A DNA stretch of 38,779 nucleotides from contig JBAZRT010000003.1 in the NCBI GenBank assembly GCA_041662765.1, positions 1 through 38,779 on the forward strand, written 5' to 3'. Position 1 is the stretch's first letter, and each line of letters begins with the position of its first letter. Below, piece by piece: positions 1 to 8,485 of this stretch. Below the pieces are notes generated by a model, which searched no databases, had not been told where the DNA came from, and saw only the letters and a program-made list of their open reading frames with translations. A program made the translations under genes and the position numbers. Source of the stretch: JAPLXD01 sp041662765. Its GTDB lineage: Bacteria; Patescibacteriota; Minisyncoccia; Moranbacterales; UBA11712.

Positions 1-1081
1 GATTGTCGACAAGCAGCCGCACTTTTCTGACGGTGTCCGAAGAATATTTCAGCCGTTTCAAAATTTTCTCGACCACTCGCGCACCGACATGATCATGGTT
101 ATAAAATGTGGAATAGGCGCCCTCTCCCCGTTTCGTGTCAGGCTTGGCGATATCATGAAAAAGCGTCGCCAGCCGCACTTCCAATTTTTCGGATGGACAG
201 TTCTTGAGCGACAAGATCGAATGTTCATATATCGTGTATATATGATGCCGGTTCTGTCCCACGCCATATCCCTTTTCAAGTTCGGGAACAATATATTGAA
301 GCAATTTCAGTTCACGCAGAAGTTCGATCCCCTCCGCCGCAAAATCGGAAACGACAATCTTGTTCAATTCATCCTGGATTCTTTCAAGCGCAATTAATTT
401 CAAATTTTTTGAATTTTTCGCAATCGCCTTTTTGGTTTTCTCCTCAATATCGAAAGGCATTTTTTCGCTCAACTTTCTTGGTCCGCTCGTCCTTTTCACA
501 ATTGTATTCGCGCCAAGCCCCACCGCAAACCGCACCGCCCGCATCATTCGGAGCGCATCCTCATTAAATCGCTCATTCGCATCCCCTACCGCCCGGATTG
601 TTTTCTTCTTCAAATCTTTCTGCCCGTCATACAAATCTATGATTTCAAAATCAGATTTTTTTATCTTGAGCGCCAGCGCGTTGATCGTGAAGTCCCGCCG
701 GCTCAGATCCTCTTCAAGCGTCTTGGCAAACTTTATTTTGTCGGGCCGCCGCTTGTCAGAATATTTCGATTCAATTCTGTATGTAGTAACCTCAACCACT
801 TCTGTCCCTTCCTTTTCTGATTTTTCGCTTTCAACGACTTTCAAATTTTTACCTGTATTTTTTATTTTCACTCCCACCGTCCCAAACGCATTTTCATAAA
901 AACTATCCGGAAATATTTTCGTCACTTCGTTTGGCTTTGCGTTCGTCGTCACATCCCAGTCTTTCGGCTCGACATCCATCAAGAGATCCCGCACGCACCC
1001 GCCCACCACAAAAGCCTCAAAGCCGGCGGCTTCAAGTTTCCGAATGATTTCAATTATCGGCGTTGGAATTTTCTTGATCAT
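1..1081 (-). CDS. cca: CCA-adding enzyme / poly(A) polymerase family, 3'-partial
   Basis: The gene starts at the ATG at 1081-1079 and runs off the left edge, so about 360 residues are visible. The N-terminus has the class II nucleotidyltransferase motif GGCVRDLL, the metal-binding DWDVTT pair of aspartates, and the RRDFTINALAL motif. Further on is the RNA/head-domain stretch EDALRMMRAVRFA, and near the window edge an HD-domain signature LFHDIAKP. This order (nucleotidyltransferase, RNA-binding, HD) is that of bacterial tRNA nucleotidyltransferases with an HD domain, which add or repair the 3' CCA of tRNAs. That role suits this window, where all tRNA genes but one lack an encoded CCA. A pure poly(A) polymerase role cannot be excluded. 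No SD precedes the start. Confidence 0.9.
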   Translation of the reverse strand, partial: MIKKIPTPIIEIIRKLEAAGFEAFVVGGCVRDLLMDVEPKDWDVTTNAKPNEVTKIFPDSFYENAFGTVGVKIKNTGKNLKVVESEKSEKEGTEVVEVTTYRIESKYSDKRRPDKIKFAKTLEEDLSRRDFTINALALKIKKSDFEIIDLYDGQKDLKKKTIRAVGDANERFNEDALRMMRAVRFAVGLGANTIVKRTSGPRKLSEKMPFDIEEKTKKAIAKNSKNLKLIALERIQDELNKIVVSDFAAEGIELLRELKLLQYIVPELEKGYGVGQNRHHIYTIYEHSILSLKNCPSEKLEVRLATLFHDIAKPDTKRGEGAYSTFYNHDHVGARVVEKILKRLKYSSDTVRKVRLLVDN

Positions 1082-1115
1082 ATTTCAATATTAACATGCC
1101 AATTCATTATTACAA

Positions 1116-1143
1116 GAAGAAGATGCCCAGCCGCATCTTCTTC
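1116..1143 (-). terminator. Hairpin downstream of ddl
   Basis: Perfect 11-bp stem (GAAGAAGATGC at 1116-1126 with its complement at 1133-1143) with a 6-nt loop, in the gap between ddl and cca. The T-rich tail on the minus strand is short, so it may be a weak terminator or a processing hairpin between the two co-directional genes. Confidence 0.5.
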
Positions 1144-1171
1144 ACAAATATAGTCCGCTGCCAATTCCTAT

Positions 1172-2254
1172 TTACTCCGTGCCAGATCGTCTCATTGCGC
1201 CTTCGATCAGTTTGTCGAGAAACTGTGTGAAATCCATTCCGGCGAGCTTGGCCGCTTCCGGAGCAAGACTGGTTGGGGTCATGCCGGGAATGGTATTGAT
1301 ATCCGTGAAATAGTATTCGTTTTCTTTTTCACTCCAGAGGAAATCAATGCGAGAGAGGTCATTGCATCCGATTGATTTGAAGGTGGACGCGGCGTAGCGT
1401 TTCAACTTCTCCTCATCCTCTTTTGAAATTTCTGCCGGACAAACATGTTTTGAACCGCCGTCCTCGTATTTCGCCTTGTAGTCATAGAATTCGGAAATGA
1501 GCGGGATGATTTCGGTGATTGCCAAAACTTTCGGCTCAACATTGCCCATCACTGTCACCGTGAACTCTCTTCCTTTTATATACTGTTCCAAAATGACCTC
1601 ATCTCCGTGAGAAAAAGCATCTTGAATCCCCTTTTCCAGATCTTCTTTTGTTTTCGCAAGAGATATTCCGACTGAAGAACCCAGCTCCGACGGCTTCACC
1701 ATCATTGGAAGAGATAATTTTTCGATTAATTCATCGAAATTATATTTCTCGGCTTTTTTCAACACGATATCTTTGGGCACTGGCACACCGCTTTTCCCCG
1801 CGATGATTTTCGCTTTCGGTTTGTTCATTCCGATCGCATGCGCGAGCACTCCCGAAAAAACATACGGCACGCCGAGCATATCCAGCATCCCCTGCAACCG
1901 CCCGTCCTCGCCAAACGGCCCGTGCAGGATCGGAAAAACCAAATCTATTTTCTCTTTGAGCTCGCCCTCGGCATAGTTTGAAATACTTTTCTCCGAATCT
2001 TTGATGGTCACCAACTTTTGCGAATCATCGAGACTGATCGCTCCTTCTTTTCCGATTTTGTCAGAATTAATTCTTATGTACTCCTCCCCTTTTTCTCCAA
2101 TGAGCCAGTTCCCGCCTTTCGTGATCGCAATCGGAATAATATTATATTTATCCTTATCCAAATTTTTCATCACACCGCGCGCTGACGAAAGTGAAACCTC
2201 ATGCTCCCCCGACCGCCCGCCGAAAACAACAGCGAGATTGATTTTTTTATTCAT
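1172..2254 (-). CDS. ddl: D-alanine--D-alanine ligase
   Basis: 360 residues, full length for the family. It is a cytoplasmic ATP-grasp enzyme that joins two D-alanines for peptidoglycan precursors. Visible signatures are the N-terminal VFGGRSGEHEVSL, HGPFGEDGRLQGMLD near residue 110, the ATP-grasp segment MVKPSELGSSVGIS, and the C-terminal metal/product-binding stretch FTDINTIPGMTPTS. The start ATG at 2254 has no SD, as with most genes here. It lies upstream of and co-directional with the CCA-adding enzyme. Its presence indicates that the cell makes a D-Ala-D-Ala-containing wall, consistent with the LysM, NlpC/P60-like and 3D-domain proteins elsewhere in the window. Confidence 0.96.
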   Translation of the reverse strand: MNKKINLAVVFGGRSGEHEVSLSSARGVMKNLDKDKYNIIPIAITKGGNWLIGEKGEEYIRINSDKIGKEGAISLDDSQKLVTIKDSEKSISNYAEGELKEKIDLVFPILHGPFGEDGRLQGMLDMLGVPYVFSGVLAHAIGMNKPKAKIIAGKSGVPVPKDIVLKKAEKYNFDELIEKLSLPMMVKPSELGSSVGISLAKTKEDLEKGIQDAFSHGDEVILEQYIKGREFTVTVMGNVEPKVLAITEIIPLISEFYDYKAKYEDGGSKHVCPAEISKEDEEKLKRYAASTFKSIGCNDLSRIDFLWSEKENEYYFTDINTIPGMTPTSLAPEAAKLAGMDFTQFLDKLIEGAMRRSGTE

Positions 2255-2345
2255 AAAATTATATTAATTCTTATTGAACGTATTCTACCAATAAAAAACA
2301 GCCTTCGCAAAGGCCATCTCAAATATCTGCCTAAAATAATTTCTG

Positions 2346-2417
2346 TGTCCTTGGTAGGAATCGAACCTACATCAATGGCTTAGGACGCCACTGTTCTATC
2401 CGTTGAACTACAAGGAC
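2346..2417 (-). tRNA. tRNA-Arg (anticodon CCT)
   Basis: Cloverleaf read on the minus strand. The acceptor GTCCTTG pairs with CAAGGAC, the T-arm contains GGTTCGATTCC, and the anticodon stem GTGGC/GCCAT encloses the loop GTCCTAA, giving anticodon CCT. The discriminator is A, and CCA is not encoded. Confidence 0.93.
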
Positions 2418-2506
2418 AAAGTATTTTGCATAATGTGGAAATATGGGAATTCCTGGCTGCCAGCAAGCAGGCAAACCCTCAATTTATTCGCACAAAGAAT
2501 TATTTG

Positions 2507-2577
2507 TGGACCCACGGGGAATCGAACCCCGGTCCGATCCATGCCATGGATCTGTTCTACCATTATACTATGGGCCC
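2507..2577 (-). tRNA. tRNA-Ala (anticodon GGC)
   Basis: The acceptor GGGCCCA pairs with TGGGTCC and includes the G3:U70 wobble that is the alanine identity element. The anticodon stem GATCC/GGATC encloses the loop ATGGCAT, giving anticodon GGC. The T-arm is CGGGGTTCGATTCCCCG. The short D-loop recalls tRNA-Gly, but the G3:U70 pair and the anticodon indicate Ala. No CCA is encoded. Confidence 0.9.
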
Positions 2578-2632
2578 AGTGCACTTTATATATTATGTAT
2601 ATTTTGCATATTAGTCAATTCACCCGATCAAT

Positions 2633-2648
2633 TGTTTCATGTTAAACT
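2633..2648. promoter_or_regulatory. Degenerate parS-like palindrome upstream of the ligase gene
   Basis: TGTTTCATGTTAAACT matches 13 of 16 positions of the chromosomal parS consensus TGTTTCACGTGAAACA. It ends 6 bp before the start codon of the ligase gene. On its own it would be weak, but three closer matches follow within 1.2 kb. Confidence 0.4.
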
Positions 2649-2654
2649 ATATTT

Positions 2655-4226
2655 ATGGAAAGCGTGAAACAAAAAATCGTCTGGCTCTGGAAAAATGCGG
2701 AAAAAATCCTTATTGTCGTCTTTTTTCTGACCTTCTCGTTCAATATTCGCCAGATCTTTTTGACACCCTACTCATTTCTGAATGGGGGATTCAATGAATA
2801 TACGACGATGAGTTTCAGCTGGGCGGATCTCTTGATGTTAGCAACGATATTTATTTATACAATAAAGTTGTTTTTTGGTCAATATATTTCGCGGACACAG
2901 GATTTATCATCACAATGCAACAAAAGAGCAAGAAGGTCAAATGCTTTTTATTTTTCCAGTGTTTCACGTGAAACATTTTATCTGCTAGTTTTCCTCGGCT
3001 GGACGGGTCTCTCTATTTTTTGGTCGCAATACCAACCCATAGCCGCATATAGGTTTTTTACACTCGTCGAGATCCTGCTTTTCGCTATTTTGGCGGCAAA
3101 ATCGCTGAATGAGCCAAAATGGCTTAAAACAGGCTTTTTTGCGATCGTTATAAATGGATTGTTTCAATCTCTGCTAGGAATAGCCCAATTTATTCGCAAT
3201 GGTTCTCTAGAACTTCATTTTTTGGGAGAAAGCGTCATTGGACCAAACATCGACGGAGTCGCTAAGATTGTTATCAACAGCGAAAAGCACGTTCGAGCCT
3301 ACGGAACGTTCCCACATCCAAATATCTTGGCAGGGTTTTTGTTGGTTCCCTTATTCATAATCATTGGCACGTTACTCCTGAGGAAACTATCCCCACTTGG
3401 CAAAAAGAGGGCCGGGGATGATTCAAATTTGTTAAATACTTTAAATAAGACCAGTCATTCCGCGTCCTCCTCAATAGGCGAAGAAGAGCAAGAAAATGTT
3501 TCATATGAAACATTTTTGGGACATATTCCCGGGTGGCTTTTGCTGGCTGCCTTGCTTATAACCGGATTGGGATTTTTTTTGACTTTTTCTCGATCGTCTT
3601 TTTTGGGATTTTTTGTAGGCTTGCTTATCTACTTTACAGGAACCGCATACACACGAGTGCGGAAGGGTTCTCAAATGGGGATTGGTTCTTTTTCTTTTAT
3701 CAAAATAATAACCTTCATAATAATTGCATCGACAATAATCTTTGCTCTTTTTTCTTGCTCTTCTTTTTTTTCCACCCAATCTCTCCAGGAACGGAATCTG
3801 TATCAAAATGTTTCATATGAAACTATTCTAAATCATCCTTTTGCAGGCGTTGGCATCGGACAGTTTGTAATGAGCGAATACCAAAAGCACCCCCAATTAG
3901 AAAGTTGGCAATATCAGCCCGTTCNNNNNNNNNNNNNNNNNNNNNNNNNNNNNNNNNNNNNNNNNNNNNNNNNNNNNNNNNNNNNNNNNNNNNNTAGCGA
4001 ACTGGGAATAGTTGGTATGATTTTTCTTGCTCTTCTGGCATTCTTTTTCTTTCTAAAAAGCAGGGGAGCGCAAAAAGACCTCAGATTGACATATTTATTA
4101 TTTTATTGTATAGTGTTTTCTTTTCTTTCCGTTTCTTTTTTCGATCATTACTTCTTGGATATCAAGCTTGGTACAATTATTTTTATCTTGCCATTTGTCT
4201 TCATATTTGCTCTTGTTACGAATTAA
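2655..4226 (+). CDS. O-antigen ligase / Wzy-type polymerase-like membrane protein (interrupted by assembly gap)
   Basis: 523 codons including 70 N (3925-3994). The protein is very hydrophobic, with about ten predicted membrane segments. It has the ligase/polymerase hallmarks RAYGTFPHPNILAGFLL near residue 215, GLGFFLTFSRSSFLGFFVG, HPFAGVGIGQF in the large periplasmic loop, and SELGIVGMIF after the gap. Such proteins transfer or polymerise undecaprenyl-linked glycans at the outer face of the membrane; the substrate is unknown. In homologs the segment between QPV and SELG is usually a short HNxYLL stretch, so the 70-N gap may be longer than the real missing sequence. Three parS-like 16-mers lie in this gene in the same reading phase and encode VS(R/Y)ET. 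A second ligase-like gene follows. Confidence 0.8.
   Translation: MESVKQKIVWLWKNAEKILIVVFFLTFSFNIRQIFLTPYSFLNGGFNEYTTMSFSWADLLMLATIFIYTIKLFFGQYISRTQDLSSQCNKRARRSNAFYFSSVSRETFYLLVFLGWTGLSIFWSQYQPIAAYRFFTLVEILLFAILAAKSLNEPKWLKTGFFAIVINGLFQSLLGIAQFIRNGSLELHFLGESVIGPNIDGVAKIVINSEKHVRAYGTFPHPNILAGFLLVPLFIIIGTLLLRKLSPLGKKRAGDDSNLLNTLNKTSHSASSSIGEEEQENVSYETFLGHIPGWLLLAALLITGLGFFLTFSRSSFLGFFVGLLIYFTGTAYTRVRKGSQMGIGSFSFIKIITFIIIASTIIFALFSCSSFFSTQSLQERNLYQNVSYETILNHPFAGVGIGQFVMSEYQKHPQLESWQYQPVXXXXXXXXXXXXXXXXXXXXXXXXSELGIVGMIFLALLAFFFFLKSRGAQKDLRLTYLLFYCIVFSFLSVSFFDHYFLDIKLGTIIFILPFVFIFALVTN
2960..2975. promoter_or_regulatory. Perfect parS site (ParB-binding centromere sequence)
   Basis: TGTTTCACGTGAAACA is identical to the 16-bp chromosomal parS consensus known from Bacillus and many other bacteria. 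It lies inside the ligase coding sequence, where it encodes VSRET. A perfect 16-bp palindrome with this exact sequence is very unlikely by chance in 39 kb. Confidence 0.8.
3497..3512. promoter_or_regulatory. parS-like palindrome with AT centre
   Basis: TGTTTCATATGAAACA is a perfect 16-bp palindrome that differs from parS only in the central CG to AT step (14/16). It encodes VSYET in the ligase gene. Confidence 0.6.
3809..3824. promoter_or_regulatory. parS-like near-palindrome with AT centre
   Basis: TGTTTCATATGAAACT is the same AT-centred variant with one further change at the last base. It encodes VSYET again, 104 codons after the previous copy. Confidence 0.5.
3925..3994. other. Assembly gap (70 N)
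   Basis: A run of 70 undetermined bases inside the first ligase gene. The reading frame happens to continue across it, but its length need not be real. Confidence 0.99.
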
Positions 4227-4235
4227 AAAAGATGC

Positions 4236-4263
4236 TCGACAGATTTTTTCGGTCTGTTATAAT
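4236..4263 (+). promoter_or_regulatory. Sigma-70-type promoter for the ligase/TPR gene
   Basis: -35 TCGACA (4236-4241), 16-bp spacer, -10 TATAAT (4258-4263). The predicted transcript start near 4270 leaves a leader of about 50 nt before the ATG at 4323. Confidence 0.65.
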
Positions 4264-4322
4264 CAAAAGGTAATTAACTTAACTGTGCCTGATTGCCAAC
4301 CCACAAAAACAGAAAAATTGGC

Positions 4323-6932
4323 ATGGAGGCGACAAACAGAAAAATGAAAATTGATATGCGAAGGGGGAATATCCCAGCCTCGGCAGGACCGACAAGGGAA
4401 GTGCCCATGAAGGAAATGCCCGAAAAATATTCAATGGAAACCAATTCTTACTCGACAGAAAACAAACAAAAAAGCGTGGTTGCGCCGAAAATCATAGACT
4501 GGATCATCACAGGTGCGGTATATCTCCTCACTTTCCTCATTCCCCTGTTTTTTCTCCCGAATGTCCCCAGTATCTTGGAGCTCAATAAGCAAATATTGCT
4601 CGTTTTCCTCGGAGGAATCGCTTTTCTCGCCTGGATTGGAAAATTGGCCTGGGAAGGGCGCATCCGCATCAAGAAAAATTTTCTTCTTGTCCCAATTTTG
4701 CTTCTTCTCGTCATCTTGTCCTTGAGCACCGTCTTTTCTGTTTATCGCGATCAAAGCATGTGGGGAGCGTTCGGAACAGAAAGCTTGTCTCTGACCACAT
4801 TTATCGCGCTTATCGCCGTGTTTTTGGTGGTCAACAACAATTTCGGTACCCGCAAAAAAATTACCGGATTGATTCTCGCATTGATAGCGTCCTCTTTCCT
4901 GGCATCTCTTTTCGCAATTTTCCAGATCTTCGGAAAATTCATCTTCAAAAATCCGCTCATGACGCACAACTCGTTTAACACCGTTGGATCTGTTTATGCC
5001 TTTTCCTTTTTCATTGGCGCGATTTTGATCCTCACTACCGCCACTATTTTGGAAAAACGACCGACTTGGCTGAAAATCGCCCTCATTTTGATCGCCATGG
5101 TTTTTGTCTTCACATTGATTGTGATCAACTTCCGGACTTCTTTGATCATCTTCCTCGTGGGAATGGCAATTTTCTTGGGACTCTCTATCATCGTGAGTGG
5201 AAATGAAGAAAAAAACAAAACGCTCATTCTCCCAATGGTTATCCTGGCTCTCATTTTGATCAGCACACTGATTGGGAAATCAGGTTCCATCGTATCAGCG
5301 CAGCTTCCCGTTGAAGTCGGTCTATCTCAAGGCGCTTCCTATGATGTGGCTAAGGTTGCATTGAAAGACAAAGCTCTCCTCGGTCTCGGTTTATCAAACT
5401 ACGATCTTGGCTACCTTCAGGGAAAACCAGCCGAAATAAATCTCACAGATTTTTGGTCCGTGAAGTTCAATGAGGCTTCGAGTCGCTTTTTCACTCTCGC
5501 GACATCCACCGGAATTCTCGGCATCGCAGCCTTCCTTTTTTTGATCGGATCAATGGCAGTGTATATTTTCTCAATGCTCGTCAAAATTTTCGGAAAAAAG
5601 GAGGATGGCATATATACTCTTTTGGGTATTACTGCTGCCTGGATATATCTCACTCTGGCAATGTTCTTCTACGCCTCCAATATTACACTTGATTTTTCCT
5701 GGTGGATTCTCACTGCCGCATTCGCAACCCTCGCCGCAATTGTTTTCCAGAAAAAAGATGACATTATCAGCGAAACTTCTTCGCCTCGAGTTTCTCTCAT
5801 TCTTTCCTTCGTTTTTGTAATAATCATCGTCGGATTCATTTCCCTTATTTTTCTCGAGGGACAGAAGTATGCTGCGGCGGCCGTCTATAACAAAGCTCTC
5901 GAAAGTGATGCCAAGGGCGCAAATCTCGAAGGGCTGATTGGACAGTTGAACCGCGTTGCAACTCTTGATCCAAGCCGGGATCTTTTCCACCGCAACCTGT
6001 CTGTAGCGCTTTTCGCTTTCCTCAACCAAAAAGTTTCCGAAAAAGGCATTCAAAATCTTTCCGACGACGACCGGGCGAATGTCAGCAATTTGTATTTCGC
6101 CGCCGAAGAACAAGCTAACGCTGCCATAAATATCAACCCGAGCAATCCAGACAACCTTGTCCAGCTCGCTCAAATCAATCAAAATGTTATCGGATCCAAA
6201 GACGGCGCTGCAGAGGCGGCTCTCGATAATTACAAAAAAGCGCTCAAAAACAGTCCTCAAGATCCGTCCGTTTATTATCAAATCGGACAAGTTTATCTAT
6301 CAATGACTGATTTGGAAACCATGAAAGCCAGCCAGCAGCAAGGAAAACAAGTTACCACTTTGCCTGACAAAGCGAAAGAGGATCTGGTACTTGCCAAACA
6401 GAACTTCGAAAAAGCAGTTGGACTCAAGAACAATTATATCCCTGCTCAGTTCATGATCGCGGTCGTCCTCCAAAGGCAGGGTGAAATCGATCAGGCTATT
6501 GCAAAACTCGAAGAAAGCCAAAAAATGAATCCTCGTGATACCGGCATATCTTTCCAGCTCGGAGTACTTTATTTCCAAACCGGAAAATATGAACAAGCTC
6601 GCACTACTTTGGAGAGCACTGTGAAGCTTGCCGAGAATTATTCCAACGCTATGTATTTCCTCGGCCTCACCTACGACAAATTGGGCGACAAGCAAAAAGC
6701 CCTGGAACAATTCCAGAAAGTTTCCAATCTCAATCCGGATAATGCGGACTTAAAGAAAATAGTTTCAAATCTGCAAGCGGGAAAGAAAGCGCTGGATGGC
6801 CTGGATCAATCTCCCGCTGGCCAAAATCCCAGCGGCCAATCTCCTTCTAATGAGCCTTCCGTCCAACGCGACCAACAGCCCATCCCGCCGAATACACCAA
6901 TCAACAACAATCAGCCAAGCCCAGCTCCATAA
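4323..6932 (+). CDS. O-antigen ligase-like membrane protein with C-terminal TPR domain
   Basis: About 869 residues from the ATG at 4323. TTG at 4293 is in frame, and a later ATG at 4407 has an AAGGGA-like SD, so the start is uncertain. The first 500 residues hold about twelve membrane segments with the ligase-type loop MTHNSFNTVGSVYAF and a second loop with LGLGLSNYDLGYLQGKP. From about residue 550 the protein is soluble, with at least four TPR units, for example YYQIGQVYLSMTDLE, AQFMIAVVLQRQGEIDQAI, GISFQLGVLYFQTGKYEQA and AMYFLGLTYDKLGDKQKAL. It ends in a Pro/Gln/Asn/Ser-rich tail. Wzy/WaaL-like proteins with TPR tails occur in several bacterial phyla. A role in building a surface glycan or glycoprotein is an inference. 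It has its own promoter and terminator, so it is probably monocistronic. Confidence 0.8.
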   Translation: MEATNRKMKIDMRRGNIPASAGPTREVPMKEMPEKYSMETNSYSTENKQKSVVAPKIIDWIITGAVYLLTFLIPLFFLPNVPSILELNKQILLVFLGGIAFLAWIGKLAWEGRIRIKKNFLLVPILLLLVILSLSTVFSVYRDQSMWGAFGTESLSLTTFIALIAVFLVVNNNFGTRKKITGLILALIASSFLASLFAIFQIFGKFIFKNPLMTHNSFNTVGSVYAFSFFIGAILILTTATILEKRPTWLKIALILIAMVFVFTLIVINFRTSLIIFLVGMAIFLGLSIIVSGNEEKNKTLILPMVILALILISTLIGKSGSIVSAQLPVEVGLSQGASYDVAKVALKDKALLGLGLSNYDLGYLQGKPAEINLTDFWSVKFNEASSRFFTLATSTGILGIAAFLFLIGSMAVYIFSMLVKIFGKKEDGIYTLLGITAAWIYLTLAMFFYASNITLDFSWWILTAAFATLAAIVFQKKDDIISETSSPRVSLILSFVFVIIIVGFISLIFLEGQKYAAAAVYNKALESDAKGANLEGLIGQLNRVATLDPSRDLFHRNLSVALFAFLNQKVSEKGIQNLSDDDRANVSNLYFAAEEQANAAININPSNPDNLVQLAQINQNVIGSKDGAAEAALDNYKKALKNSPQDPSVYYQIGQVYLSMTDLETMKASQQQGKQVTTLPDKAKEDLVLAKQNFEKAVGLKNNYIPAQFMIAVVLQRQGEIDQAIAKLEESQKMNPRDTGISFQLGVLYFQTGKYEQARTTLESTVKLAENYSNAMYFLGLTYDKLGDKQKALEQFQKVSNLNPDNADLKKIVSNLQAGKKALDGLDQSPAGQNPSGQSPSNEPSVQRDQQPIPPNTPINNNQPSPAP

Positions 6933-6947
6933 GAGCTTAGGTCAAAA

Positions 6948-6979
6948 AATCCCTCGCCAAAAAAGCGGGGGATTTTTTA
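6948..6979 (+). terminator. Rho-independent terminator
   Basis: 9-bp stem ATCCCTCGC/GCGGGGGAT (one G-U pair) with an A-rich loop, followed by a run of six T. It ends the ligase/TPR transcript just before the nusA promoter. Confidence 0.85.
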
Positions 6980-6980
6980 T

Positions 6981-7009
6981 TTGACAAAAAAATAATTGTT
7001 TGTTAAATT
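6981..7009 (+). promoter_or_regulatory. nusA promoter
   Basis: Consensus -35 TTGACA (6981-6986), 17-bp spacer, -10 TAAATT (7004-7009). The leader that follows holds a hairpin closed by a GCGA tetraloop (ATGTCCGT/ACGGGCAT, 7033-7052), a possible site for nusA autoregulation. Confidence 0.75.
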
Positions 7010-7081
7010 GTACTTACCTGAAGTGATTCCCTGATGTCCGTGCGAACGGGCATTTTAATTTCTAAATTTTAAATTATCATT

Positions 7082-8452
7082 ATGGCTAAACAAAAAAAAC
7101 TGAAAAAAACTGACCAAACCGATGAATCCCAGACCGGACGGCTTGGACAATTTGGAAGCGCGATCGCGCAGATCGCCGAAGAAAAAGGGATAGACAAAAA
7201 AAAGGTAATTGAAGCAATTGAGTCGGCACTCGCGGCTGCCTACAAAAAAGACTACGGACGGCGGGGACAGCATATTCGCGCTCAGTTCGATGAAATAACA
7301 GGCGGAGCCGACTTTTTTCTCGTAAAAGAAGTCGTCGATGAAACAACCCGTGTTTTCGAACCGGAAGAAGAGGAAATGGATGCGGAAGAACAAGCCAAAA
7401 AGACTATGCCTGCTGAAACACACAAGGACCAAGCTGAAGATGAAGAAAAAATTCCGCGATACAATCCCGAAAGAGATTTGACCTTCGAGGAAGCAAAAAA
7501 AACGAAATCTGACGTGAAAGTAGGAGACATCATTGAAGAAAAAATGGAATCAAAAAGCGACTACGGCCGAGTGGCAGCTCAAACCGCCAAGCAAGTGATC
7601 GTCCAAAAGATCCGTGAGGCAGAAAGAGACTCAATGTATGATGAGTATAAGCAGAAGGAAGGCGAAATTTTGAGCGGCGTCATTCAGCGAATCGAGGGCC
7701 GGAATATTTTCATTGACCTTGGGAAATCAACCGGAATATTGTTTCCATCGGAACAGGTTGAAGGTGAGAGATACCGGCTCGGTCAGCGTCTCAAAATATA
7801 TTTGATGAAAGTCGAGTCAGATCCAAAAGGGCCCGGCATAATTCTTTCGAGATCCCACCCGGCGCTTGTCCAAAAACTTTTTGAAATCGAAGTTCCCGAA
7901 ATTTTCGCGGGAACAGTAGAAATAAAGGCGATGGCTCGCGAAGCCGGATCCAGAACAAAGATCGCTGTCTCATCGAATGAAGACGGAATCGATCCGATCG
8001 GATCCTGCGTTGGCCAAAAAGGAACACGCGTGCAGGCGGTGATTGACGAATTGGGCGGAGAAAAAATAGATATCATCGAATGGAATGAAGACTTGGCAAA
8101 GTTTATTTCAAACGCTCTTTCGCCGGCAAAAGTTTTGCATGTGGAACTCGAAGAAGCCCGACAGGAGGCTCGCGTGATGGTTCCCGCCGATCAGCTTTCT
8201 CTTGCAATCGGAAAACAAGGGCAGAACGTGCGTTTGGCGGCGAAGCTGACCGGATGGAGAATTGACGTTGTCACGGGAGATGAAAAAGATGAAGAGGCAG
8301 AAAAGGAAAAGCCTGTCGAAGAAGATCCTTCCGCTGAAAAAACAACAAGTGAAGAAAAGCCGGCAAAGAAAAACGAAGCAAAAAAGGAAAAGAAAAAAAC
8401 CGATAAGAAAAAATCCAAAGAAGTAAAAGAAGTAAAAGAAAAATCGGAATAA
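7082..8452 (+). CDS. nusA: Transcription termination/antitermination protein NusA
   Basis: 456 residues. The N-terminal RNA-polymerase-binding domain (about 20-190) includes AIESALAAAYKKDYG. An S1 domain follows (about 190-265, GVIQRIEGRNIFIDLG...GILFPSEQ). Then come two KH domains with GQKG at residues 311-314 and GKQG at 377-380. The tail from about 412 is almost entirely Lys/Glu and replaces the acidic repeats of proteobacterial NusA. NusA binds RNA polymerase and nascent RNA to control pausing and termination. It is the first gene of a likely nusA-ppa-tig operon (33-nt and 21-nt gaps). No SD precedes the ATG; the leader is AT-rich. A Lys-rich leader peptide of about 20 residues precedes the conserved domain. 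Confidence 0.96.
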   Translation: MAKQKKLKKTDQTDESQTGRLGQFGSAIAQIAEEKGIDKKKVIEAIESALAAAYKKDYGRRGQHIRAQFDEITGGADFFLVKEVVDETTRVFEPEEEEMDAEEQAKKTMPAETHKDQAEDEEKIPRYNPERDLTFEEAKKTKSDVKVGDIIEEKMESKSDYGRVAAQTAKQVIVQKIREAERDSMYDEYKQKEGEILSGVIQRIEGRNIFIDLGKSTGILFPSEQVEGERYRLGQRLKIYLMKVESDPKGPGIILSRSHPALVQKLFEIEVPEIFAGTVEIKAMAREAGSRTKIAVSSNEDGIDPIGSCVGQKGTRVQAVIDELGGEKIDIIEWNEDLAKFISNALSPAKVLHVELEEARQEARVMVPADQLSLAIGKQGQNVRLAAKLTGWRIDVVTGDEKDEEAEKEKPVEEDPSAEKTTSEEKPAKKNEAKKEKKKTDKKKSKEVKEVKEKSE

Positions 8453-8485
8453 AAATACTAAATAATAAACACTAACGACAAAAAT

